64,000 nt of DNA from Luscinia megarhynchos (Eukaryota; Chordata; Aves; Passeriformes; Turdidae): the NCBI GenBank assembly GCA_034336665.1, contig CM067569.1, positions 7,106,820 through 7,170,819 on the forward strand, written 5' to 3'. Position numbers and translations under genes: made by a program. The notes under the pieces were generated by a model. The model was not told the DNA's origin. It saw only the letters and a program-made list of their open reading frames with translations, and ran no database searches. This document shows, piece by piece, positions 21,683 to 32,700 of this stretch (within the stretch, counting starts at the first letter, position 1; each line of letters opens with the position of its first letter).

Positions 21683-24588
21683 TAGTTTGCTACTTTTTGG
21701 GCACTAGAAGGGGACAGGGCAAGCAGGAATCAGATGTCTGCATCAGAGATAAAACCTGCTAATCACTTTTTGTGAGACAGTGTTAAGTATTGTAATTACC
21801 CATACCCCTATGTGAAATTACTTCTCCCCCTTGTTCACAGTCTCTTACCTCTCATCCCTAAATTACATCACCAATGAATTCCATTTAATACAACTAATTT
21901 CTGTCAGGAACCCCATAGAATCACAGTGTAATGACCTGCAAAAGAGTGATCTTTCCTCTGTTGTGTCATCTTGTATTATTTCCCTCTGAATCTTGTTTTC
22001 TAAAATGAACTGAAAACGTGGTTGTCTTTTGGGGTTCATATTTTTATTTTATTTTGTTTCTAAATGTGTCCTGTTCAATAATCTTTCTTCAGAATGATTG
22101 TGTGGGTGGAAAAGTAGTTGAACAGACCTATTAAGAAAAGATGAAGAAGCTTGATCAGTTGCCTAAAATGTTTATAATGTCTAGATTTTCTATCCTATCT
22201 TCTTAATTAGTTTTGTGAACTACACCAATTTGCACGCTGAGGTTGTCTGGATATTAGAAAGCATCCAAATGTAAAATAAGCTTTAGGCTGATGCTCCTAT
22301 GCTATTATTTTAGAAATACCTTTTGGTTTATTCTAAGAAAAGTGGTTTGCTTCGGTTTTTTTATCTGAAGTTACAGCTTTTATAGCTCTGCACTCTATGA
22401 TACAACATCCTAAGTGAACTAACCAAATTAATATTCTAATGAGCATAGCTTATATTGGAAGATGGATTATCATCCCATTTTGTACCTTTTTAGTTGATTT
22501 CCCACGTTGCAGTCAAATAATTGGCCAGTTTTGGGGAACTTCTGAATTAGGTTTAATGTGTATTGTGTTTAACTTTATACATTTGAGCATCTTTTCTCCA
22601 GATCCTGTACAGAAGCAGTATAAGCATTCATTCTGATATAGCTTTTAAACATAAGAAGTGGTTCCATTCACGCTAAATCAGGTTTTGGCTTTTGTATGGA
22701 GACAATCAATAAATGATAGGATTCTCCTTTTGTTGCATGCTGTTAGCATTAGAAACTCACCCAGGGATACAGCTTAATGCTTGCTTACTTGGCAAATGTG
22801 ATTAAACTCTGACTTAGATAAAAGGAGGTGTGGTACAGGCAACAAAGCATGGTCTGAAGTACACAGATCCTGTAAAAGAATATGGGGAACTGTATAATTT
22901 ATGCAAACTCAAAATAGGACAATTCTTGGAAATTATTAAGTGCAGGGGGAAAGCTTGGTTCACATCAGTTTGGAAAAAGAGGAAAGTTTTCTTCCCTGGT
23001 CTGTTTTATAAACCCCTCTTTGCAGGGTAGAAGTTTGAGCTTTGCTTGGTTGCAGGAGATGTTCCTTCAGCAAGGAAGTCTCCTAGTTCATCTGGTCAAA
23101 CTCATCTGGACACACAAATGAGCTGGCTTTGTGTTCCTGTCCAACAGAACTCTTTGCCTTTCCACTCCAGCTTCTTGGATCATGTGGCTTAAGACAGAGT
23201 GTTTGTTATCCAAATGTACAACTCAATTTATTGGCATCTTTTTAAAATTGAAGAGCAGCCTTTTCTCTTTGACCAAATTGGTTAAAATCACCTGTGTCTT
23301 CTCTTCTGAGCTGCACTGTGAGAGTTCATGCATAGGACAGAGAAAACCAGATCTAGGCTGGGTTTTTTAAAGACTGCAGTGGAACAGAGGAGATGCAGTT
23401 AATTGAGAGCTGCATCTCTGTTCCCAAATATGAATGACCTCTGAGATTTTGTCATGGTAAATCTCAATTTTCTTAGATAAAGCAGTTTGCAGTGTTTGGG
23501 TATTCTCTTGATCATCACAGAAATTAGTGGATCTTGGATGGGAGTGAAAATTATTTACTAGAGGCAGAATGTGAAAGTTCCAGGGTAAAAGTTCTTGCAG
23601 AAAATGGAAATTACTATCTATCCTGAAAAGAAGAGACAGGTGGTATGAAAAATTTGTGAACTTAAGCAGACAGAATCTATCTGAAACAGACAAAGGAGAA
23701 TTAAAAGAAAACAGATACTAAAAAAAAACGCAAAGAAAAACCCCACAAAGCCTAAAAGATCTTGGAGCTGTGTTGTATACAGCTGTCTGTGCTTCATTGG
23801 ACATATAGAAAGATAGAATTATTGAAACAACTCCTCTGCAACAACTTGAGAAAGTGTCCAGGAATGGATATTTTGTCTTCAAAAGACCCATATCCCTAGG
23901 TCTATAGTTCATGTTCCATATAGAGTTACCTATGATTGCTTGCTGCTAAAATCATCAAATTTCACATTGCTAGCATTTGCTTTAGAGAAAACCGCTTTCA
24001 GAAGCTTTATTCAGCATGCAAAAAGCTTGTGCTCATGCTTTCATACTGTTTGTTTGAGACCAGTAGCTTTATTGATACAATAATGGATCTTTGGACAAAT
24101 GAATCCTGATTTATTAGTTCCATTGATATTACTATTGCATGAGAACATAGGAGATCCTGAGAGAAAAGCTGTGCTTTGGATTATTCTTGTCTAAGACTCC
24201 TTCTCTTATTTGGTCACAATTAATATTTTGGGATATTCTTGTAAATAGGGGGATATTTTTGTAAAAGCAGAAATGTACTTTTGTAGCAGGAATGGTGATT
24301 GTTCCTCTGATGTTTTTAAAGGCATTTTTGGGTTTTGAGGAGTGAGCTATGTCAGTCTACAGCAAGTGTCACCTTGCTTTACACAGAAGACTGAGACAAC
24401 CTCTAGTGCTCTCAGAGCAGATGAGGCAGCATCTCCCAGAGTTGGAAGGTGCACTTGGCCATTAAGAAGGAAATGGGCCCCATGGACAAAGGACTAAATT
24501 TGTCTCCTTGGCTGTTTAGCCCAGCGTATCTCCTGGCTGCCCTCTGGCAGTGTTTGCTAAGCCAGATGCATAGATATAAACAGCCAGA
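21683..24588. other. AT-rich DNA, no gene recognised
   Basis: No gene recognised. At 21915-21928 there is an isolated CATAGAATCACAG, resembling a CR1 3' terminus in minus orientation, but no CR1 sequence follows. The longest ORF is a 108-codon minus-strand frame (23367-23693) without motifs. Confidence 0.5.
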
Positions 24589-24630
24589 TGCAGGGACATA
24601 AATTAATGTGCATTAATTTATATCCCTGCA
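24589..24630. repeat. Near-perfect 42-bp palindrome
   Basis: The 20-nt arms 24589-24608 and 24611-24630 are reverse complements except at one position, with a 2-nt spacer. The outer bases are TGCAGGGA and its complement, and the centre is AT-rich (AATTAATG-TG-CATTAATT). It lies about 30 bp upstream of a CR1 3' fragment. It could be two abutting copies of a short sequence in opposite orientation, a transposon end or a binding site. The function is unknown. Confidence 0.85.
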
Positions 24631-24654
24631 AACCGATTACGAAATGTGCACAGT

Positions 24655-24800
24655 GAAGTCCACACTCCATCCTTGGAAGTTTCAAAACATTTGGATAAGC
24701 CCTGAGCTACTTGGTTTGATACTGCACCTGATCCTGCTTTTAGCAATGCCTTGTATCCAGACCTCAAGAGTCCTTCCAAGCTGAGTTACTCTATGATTTT
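24655..24800 (+). mobile_element. Old CR1-like LINE 3' end, plus strand
   Basis: The phrases CCTTGGAAGTTTCAAAACAT, TTGGATAAGCCCTGAGC and TACTTGGTTTGATA, followed by TCCTTCCAAGCTGAGTTACT and CTATGATTTT, match the 3' untranslated end of an old CR1 family as I remember it. The copy is more diverged than those at 11.7, 20.2 and 36.0 kb, suggesting an older insertion. The sequence upstream to about 24400 has a repeat-like feel, but I could not assign it. Confidence 0.7.
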
Positions 24801-27800
24801 TATGGACAAACAATCAACAACATTTGAGAATATGGGTACAGTGCATTTGTTAAATAAGGCAAAACTGCTTTTCCTAAATGGTATCTGGGTGTAATATACA
24901 GATCTCATTATGCTGCAATATGGCTTCACTCCGTGTATGAATAACAGATTGGAATAGAAGGCCAGTTCTTCATGGCTGAAAGTCACTGCAAGTCCTGCCA
25001 TCCACAGAGGGGAGGTTCAGAATTCTCATTCACAATTCATGAGTCATACTCTCTGCTGCCTTCTGCTTTATGGAGTCACTGTCCCTGTGCACAATGGGCA
25101 GAAAACATTTTATCAAATCAGACTGGGCTGGAGTGTTTTCCATTGTGCCTTCCAAGGACGTTGCGGGCACGAGGCACACAGAAGGATGGCTCGTGGTTCT
25201 CCTCTTCCCACTGATTCTGTGTTTCAGAGACCCCTCAAAGAAGGGGATGGGCTGTGGTGGCAAGGACTGATCCACCAAGCAAGTGGTGAAGATTGCAGAT
25301 CTGTGACATCCCTCTCTGACATCCTTTTAAGATTAATAAATGAAATACCAGATTTGGGGAATGGATAGCTAAAGGCATGTTGATGTTTTTCCAAAGATTT
25401 GGGAAGCTGGTATTTTAATTAGATTAATTAAATAGTGAATGCACTCTTCATTTATATGGCAATCAAAATGCTCATAAGAGTCTGTTTATTTACACAGTTG
25501 TCTGTCTGTCTCTTGAAAGTCAGGATGTATCAATGATTACTGGGGGCATATAGAAGGGGAAAGAAGGTGCTTACTGTTTGTAGGCTGTACATTATTTATT
25601 TCCAGAGGCTATGTAGTAACTTTTTTACTGACAGAGACTTTCTGTGTAATGTATATATCCCAACATCCTGTGAGTTGTATTAGAGGTTATAGTTAGTTGA
25701 GGTTGAACAAACACAGCTGAAAAGGGGATGAGGCTTGTTTCTTAATGAAATATCTATTGTGGGAATGCTTATCTATTGGGACTATTTCTAATTGGCTTGA
25801 GCCATCTAAACAGCTTTGGCTATTACATGTTTCATAAATTAGAAATAACCACAACCAGGAGGGTAGACTGTACTTTTTATGTTACCACAGTATCTATTTG
25901 TACTGTGAAAGTCTTTCTGTGTGCAAAACACAAGACAGATTTATCACTTACGATGATAAAATCTAAGTGCGTAATTTGTGAGCACCACTGAAGTGCAAAG
26001 AATAAATTTAAGTTTATTACTAAATAGCTTGCCATACTTTGTAAAATTAGCCATTCTGTTGGCAGGATTTGCCAGTCAGTAACATGATACGCTGTTAAGC
26101 ATAATCTTCTGAAAATTTCTCATAATTGGAAAGTCAGTATCATTTTTTTAAATGCTGGAACAGTTGTTGTTATACTGTTACTTTCTCACATGAGTATCTG
26201 ACAGCAGTTTTCCTATTGGAAGGAACGTTACAAACACTAAACTAAGAAAAACATTATAAAATTTTTACTCTGTGCAGGGCGGTGCTATATACAAGCATAG
26301 AAATTCTGTCATGGTTTTCTTCTGTTTTGGGATGCAAGGCAGTTAGAGTTGTTGGGCTTGATATACGGTTTATTGCTCTCACTATTTTAATTCAATCTGT
26401 GCTTAGAACATTGAAAAAACAACCCAAATAAAGCTGGTGTTAGGTTCAGCAAGTGTAATTGAAAAGTTATAAATACAATTGCTTTCTGAATGACACATTG
26501 CACAGTTGTATGCTGGATGTTTGGCAGTATCACATAAAAAAAAATCTAAATTTTTTATGTAGTGACAGCTTAATTCTGAGAAGAAATATCAGGAAAGCCA
26601 GAAAGAGTGGTGGGGTTGTGTTTTAATGAAAGGGCCATAGCCAGGCCCCTGAATATGGCTTTTTGAGAAACTTGAGAATTTTGAAAATTGCCTGTATTTG
26701 TCAACATGAAGTTATGTATTGCTTTTCTTGGGCCTGTAGGGTGTTTGCTTTGCTGCATCACCTGCACTGGAGCTTTCCAGGGCTAGAAAGCCCTGAGCAT
26801 GAAGGTCACTTTGAAGAGTTTTCTTTGGCTCTAAATGGAAGTACCAAAAATTTAACAACACAAAAGGTGACTTTAGCCTGCAGAATAGCAATACCAGTGT
26901 TCATGTTCCCTAAAAGTGGTGAGCACATGCCACTTTCAGCTGCAGTAGCTGCTTCATTCTTACTTCAGAGGCAGGGCAGTGGCTGAGCCTTCAGAACTGC
27001 AGCTGCTGAAGTTGGAGCTCTCTGGGCTGGAGAGTTGGTTTCTGCTTTAATGTGAATATGAAACAGGGATCCAGCTAAACATGAGGGTGTTCCTAATGCC
27101 AGTAAAGAATCTTCAATTAGACACTGCTGCCAGAAGGCTGTGGGAGGCCTCATAAGCATCTGTGTAAACTCAACTTTTTGTTAATATCCTTTTATACCAC
27201 AGCCATCAGGTGGATGAAGGAGTCCAAGTGGATTTGTGCTTTCCCTGAATCTGGAAGTTGCGTGAAACTTCTCTTGTTTCTCCTCCTCATACCCCTAGAC
27301 CTGTACAGAACCCTGTACCTGGGTCCCTGTTTTTACCTTTTCAGAGTACCAGGAGGGCACCATTTGCTTTCCGTGTTTCAAGGACTCTTTGAGGAAAGTT
27401 ATGCTCTCAAATGCCAACAGGAAATATTACTTTTGCATTTTCTGCAGCTCTGTAGCCAAAGCAGTGCCTGTTATGAAAAGACAGTAAAATGTGTTTTGAT
27501 ATGAATGAACATTTTTGTTATTAGCCTGTTCCAAACACCTAACAGACATGGATGGAACCTGATATTCCAGGACCTCCTAATGTACCAGTGCTTTGGTAAC
27601 CTGCATTTATGGGTGAAGGAAGGATTGAAAAAGTTATGAGTGACTCTTGCAGTCAACATATGTGCATCTGAAACAAAGCAACCTCTTGAGTTGTTTGCCT
27701 GTGGTGAGTGAGAGACATTTTGTAGTCTTATATTTAACGAGTGGAGAGATGCTGAGGCACTTTGTGGTTTGGCAGTATCAGAGTTTAGAATAGAAAGAAT

Positions 27801-28160
27801 TGGGAGCAGGTAACCTTTGATAAAACATTGTAAAAAGTTTCCCCTGAGTAATCAATACGTATTTACGGCCTTAATTTTGTCTTGAGTTTTTCTGGCATCT
27901 CTCCAACAGTTCAGCTCCCCTCGTTTTTCAGAGCTCCTTTATTTCCCAAATGCCTGTCTGATTTATATTGAACAGTTTTTTGGGGGAGGGGGAAACATCC
28001 CAAGTCCTCACACCACAAATGACAAAATTTATGACAAAAGATTTTAGTGAAGGAGGGTGGAAGGAAAGCAGAGTTTTAATTATGAGACATGAGGGAAAAA
28101 AACCAGGATTTATAAACCATTTCAGGCTTAGCAGTGTAGGAATACATTTATTAATTTACT
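24801..28160. other. AT-rich DNA, no gene recognised
   Basis: No gene or named repeat recognised. Overlapping ORFs on both strands at 24972-25368 (up to 109 codons) reflect local GC rather than coding. Frames of 107-108 codons at 26663-26986 and 27178-27504 have no recognisable domain. Confidence 0.5.
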
Positions 28161-28179
28161 GTCTGATTGTTACTGGAAG

Positions 28180-28690
28180 TGTTGTCTCAGCACTGGGAGC
28201 GGGGAGGGGAAGGCAGGCTGGTGACATCCCCCTGGTGCTGCAGGGAGCAGGCTGGGTGGTGGGGCAGAGCCCTGGCAGGGGAAGGAGCCTGCCCTGGATG
28301 GGAGCTCATGCATCTCGCTCCCCCACTGCAGGGAGGGCTGGAGCTCGACTCTCCTGAGGCAGCCTGTCCTGCCTCCTGCCAAGTCTGCTGCTTTTGGCAC
28401 CAGTCTAACACTTCTGTGAGTCATCTATCATCCTACCATTTTTTTTCCCGGTTATTCTATCATCATTGTGGAAGAACAGATTTTTCCCCTACTTTTCTAG
28501 CCCTGCCCTTGCTGTCTGCTTCCAGGCTGCTGTAGGAGCAACGTGCTCTTGCCCATGCATTGCTGCCCAGTGATGGGAACTTGGCCCTTTTGTCACTCTC
28601 CCTAGGTGCTGGATGGGCTCCATGCAGCTCAGCTTCCCCATCCTTTTTCTGAGGAAAATAGCTGGCAGGTCCAGGTGCCAGAGCATGTGT
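28180..28690. other. GC-rich patch, possible upstream part of a GC island
   Basis: G-rich plus-strand sequence from about 28190 to 28380 (for example GGGAGCGGGGAGGGG) and C-rich sequence to about 28690 make this patch distinctly richer in GC than its surroundings. CpG is still scarce. ORFs of 65-129 codons on both strands are compositional. I recognise no protein. Confidence 0.4.
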
Positions 28691-29052
28691 TAGCATCTAG
28701 GTTAACTTGTGCTGCTGTGAAATGTATCCCATTCTGTATGTGTGTATTACCCATTTAGCAGGGAAGGGGACCCTGCCAAGGGCAGACTAGGACCCAACCA
28801 TCTCATCTGCTACTGCATGAATTTCAAATGATACAAGATAGAGGCATGGCTGCTCAATGTCCTTTGCTCACATCTCAGTCTGAAGCTGTGATCCAGCCCT
28901 TAAACATTAAGAGCAGCTGCCAGTGGCTCCTGCAATTGTCTGTGAAACTCCTGTTTTGACACACATACCATATTCTTGTAAAACATTAAGATACAAGTTC
29001 AGTATTCATTTCAGCAAACAGGAGAATTGAATTCTCTCTTCATTAGCAGTGC

Positions 29053-29694
29053 ATGAAACTGTCTGCTGGTTGGTTCAGGGCTTTGATTTTTATTCTAAAC
29101 CCAGATGGAAATATTTGCATAAGTCCTACAGTAGTCCTTTGTGAGGGCTTTTTCGTTCTTCTCGCCCCAGTTAATATTGCAAACTTAAGAAATCCTCTGA
29201 AATTAATCTTTTCCATTATGCCCATTTCTGAATATTACGAATTTGACAGAAAGATCCAGAAATCACAGCCCGGTGCCTCTTTCCAGTGGGCTGGGAAGCT
29301 GCAGCGATTATTTCTGTGTCGTGTGTGTGTTTATCTCTTTTGGCTGGCGAGGCCTTCCACGTTTCCCCATTTTTATTTCCCCTTTCCACACACTCCTTCC
29401 CAGCTGCCTAACCAGCACTCGCCCTCTGGCCAGCGCTGTGGCTGGGCAGGCTGCGAGGCTGCTGCTGCTGCCTCTCTGTCGGCCGCTCGGCATCTGCGCT
29501 GCCTCGCTGCCGGGCAGCCTGGTGCCAGCTGGTACCTCTGCTCACACTCTGCTGCTGTGCTTGGTGCTGAGCACTCTGCAGAGAAACCCTGCCCGGGCCA
29601 GAAGCATCCCCAGAGCAGCTTCTGCTGCAGTGCTGTGAAAAAGGATGGCTTTGGCGGGCTTGAGCTTTGCGCTGCTGGAGAAGCGAGGTGTTGA
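29053..29694 (+). other. Longest ORF of the window (213 codons), doubtful
   Basis: The frame opens with MKLSAGWFRALIFILNPDG and ends with an Ala/Cys-rich segment (CEAAAAASLSAARHLRC) encoded by CTG/GCT-rich DNA. I recognise no domain, and the hydrophobic start is followed by no clear family signature. A second plus-strand frame of 131 codons (29243-29638) and a minus-strand frame of 102 codons (29408-29716) overlap it, so the openness is largely due to GC content. No upstream promoter element, splice site or polyadenylation signal clearly supports it. Treat it as noncoding unless transcript evidence appears. Confidence 0.15.
29415..29690. promoter_or_regulatory. CpG-rich patch, possible promoter or CpG-island remnant
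   Basis: I count 13 CpG dinucleotides between 29420 and 29685, including the cluster GTCGGCCGCTCGG and GCGCTGCCTCGCTGCCGGG, in a window where CpG is otherwise rare. More CpGs occur upstream to about 29150. GC content is high, and a short GCTGCTGCTGCTG run is present at about 29459-29471. Such patches in vertebrate DNA commonly mark unmethylated promoters or alternative first exons. No TATA box or obvious first-exon donor decides the direction. Confidence 0.4.
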
Positions 29695-29716
29695 ATAATA
29701 TTTGTTGTTGTTGCAT

Positions 29717-32700
29717 TGAAATTCTACTTACAGCTGTAGCTGTGTCTCTTAGCCTGCATGGAAAAATATCAGTGATTACTTTGGTTTTTCTTTTTTCAAT
29801 GCAGCAGATCCCTGATTTTCTCCCTGGGAGCCCCCATGCTTGGGGTTGTCTTGTCTCCTACTACTACTGTCATTTTCAGAGGGGAGTCTGTGCATGCTTA
29901 GTGCCTTGTACAAGCGGTGGAAACACTTGCTGAGACAAGGCCTGAAGGATTTGGAAAAGGGAGTCTTTTTTTTTACTCAACTCACTTTATTTCATTGGTA
30001 TTTATTGTAGTACTAAAATATAAGTGAATTCCCTTTTTTTTCCTGCTGCCTATTTTTATCCTACCAGTGATTTACCTTCATTTTTATATTAAGTGTGGTG
30101 CCTGTAGAGTATTTACTTGTAATTCTGTGTTTCTGTGTGTTTTACTCTTGAATATAAATAACATCCCGGTGTCTCTTCAATTTAGAAATTTTGCCAAGCT
30201 GTCGCAGAGATCCTTTCATGATCCATATCCTTCTCAAATTCCTGCAATTGGTTTTTAAATGCTGGGGCCAGTGGACCATAAGTTTTAGAGCTGCATTTGT
30301 TACAGATGCCATTTTGCATTCACAGAGAAAGGGCTGTTGAGTTTTGACACCATTCCCTGTTGCCCTTCTCTGGTTTTAGACCAGTGTGAAATATATTCAG
30401 AGATGTGTTTTCTGAAGTGTAGTAATAGGTATGTAACAGCCTAAATTTGGAGGCCTGCTTGGCTCTGTACATGTGTGTACATGTGTTTCATGAGCAAAGC
30501 CTGTATCTATCCAGAGGTGCTTTCTGTACTACAGCAGCATGACTACCTCAGAAAATCAGAAAAGGACTAAATGAACACCATGTGTGCAGCAGTTGGTGAA
30601 TTTGGGGTTTTATGTTTTCAGTTTTTCCATTTCCAGTTGCCCTACTTGTAGGTGGTTTTAATATCTTTTGGTGACAGCTTTTATGACATTAGGGGTCAGA
30701 GTGAAATTGATATCTACTTCATCCTTCTGAAAGCATATAGATGTAATATCCTTTGGACCAAATCCAGTCCCTCTTCCCCTTGGAGTGCAAGTGTTGAAAG
30801 TATGGAAAACATCACAGCTGCAGCATTTGGATGTGTGGGACAGGTGCAAGCAGTATTGAGCTGGTGACTTGCACGGGAGCTCTTTTCCCAGGGGTGTGCT
30901 GAGGATGCTGAGGAGGTTGGCAGTAGCAGTGGGGGAGCCCACAAGCATTACAAATCCCTGGCCAGTGCCCCAGCACAGCCTCTACATAGTAGGCATAGCT
31001 ATGTCATGGCTCCACAGCTGTTCCACCCCCTCTGTGACATTACACATGCTGAGTGCACTGAGCTTTGCTTCCTCAGGAGAGGAGCTCTGGGCCCTCTGAC
31101 CTAACAGCCTCTCTATATAAAATTTCTTGGTTGATATCAACAATATCCTGATGTCTCATTTGATAATTCTGCAACTCTGTACTACAAACTGAGTGGCAGC
31201 AGTTGTTTTTCTCCTTTATTTATGCACCTTCCCTGATACTACAATCCTGCTTTTGCCCAGTACTTACCTTTCTCCTTCCATCACATTTTCTTAGAACTCC
31301 TGCTAGAATAAAAGCATACATACCCAAACTAACTGAAAAGTGGGACATATGACAACTTTCTTTCTCTTTTTGTATTAGTGGTATTACCCAAATCAGGTTA
31401 GCCAACTGGAAAATAAATTATGGAAAAAGACATTTCTGAGTGGAAGGAGGTGATGATATCCATGCAAAAGAGTTAACAGCCATACAGAGCAGTAGGAATG
31501 ATTTTCCCAAAGACCTAAAAGATTGTTCTCAATTGTATTTGTATTATGCTCAACTGAAAAAAAAGAAGGAAATGTATTCACTTCTCTTTAAATAAACTTC
31601 TTAGCTGGAATTTCGTCATGGCTACATGTCACCCACTATAGCTAGATTTGCCTGACTCCTTGTCAAGTCAGGGTTTATTTGTACAAAACTAATTTTAGAG
31701 TTTTCTCTTTTACATAAAATGCTAGGGCTGTTTTTTTCCCTTTGATTTAATTTGTCAGTATCATGTAGCATTTCTGCCTCTATCTCTGTATCCATTTCTA
31801 GTCAGTTTGGGGATGGTGGCACTGATTTGACATTTGGGGTTTTTTCATGGCTTTTAGGGAAGTAAAAAGGGCTGACAGTCACTGGCTGATTGTTATGATA
31901 GCAGAGGTCAAATTTGGGATCAACTTCACTTTGTGTAAATGTAAGTAAAACACCACCATATTTTTATCTTTTTGTAGTATGCTGAATTTGGACTTCAGTA
32001 TACAAATAAATTAGGGATAGAAACACTTGATAAAGAATATGAACTGAACTCAAATATAACCCATACCAATATTTTTTGAATTGCAGAAGCAGGTTGTTTT
32101 GGGTTTTTTTAAATGATTATGAGTGCAAAAAGTATGTATTCATAACAATGGGAGGTCCCAGTAGGACCCAAAAGTCTTGTGAAAAAGAATTATATTCGAA
32201 TTGCAATAATTATACCAAGTTGCTTCACCATTTGTTTTCCATAAGTATGTAATAAGAAAACTCATTGCTTTAACATCCAAGTATAGTCTGTACCAGTGGT
32301 GTAGGAAACCCCAACATTATTAGACACTGCTGTTTCTTGCAGAGAAATTTATAGTGTGTGCTGCTGCAGAGCCAGACTCTTTCTTACACCATGTGAGCAG
32401 ATATTAACTTGAGACCAGCATCAGACAACCATTTTTGTCTTTCCCTTTATTTGAAATATGACATGAACAAGTATAATTTGGCTTAAGAGACCAATTTATG
32501 CTTGAAGTGCTAAATAGTTTTCTCTGTTGGCTTTATATGAGTTACACTGAACACTTACCCAGTTGTCACAAGGATGAATCCATCTAATAAAAAGTAATCC
32601 TTTATTCATACCAAATAACACTTTTTACTGCTTTACTTTACTGTAGTCAAGTCTCAGAGAGAATCTTTCTAAGTAATCCTTTGAGAGAGGGGAGCTGCTG

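Noticed and set aside
21915..21928. CR1 3' terminus in minus orientation (CATAGAATCACAG)
   Set aside because: No CR1 sequence follows; a 13-base match alone is not enough.
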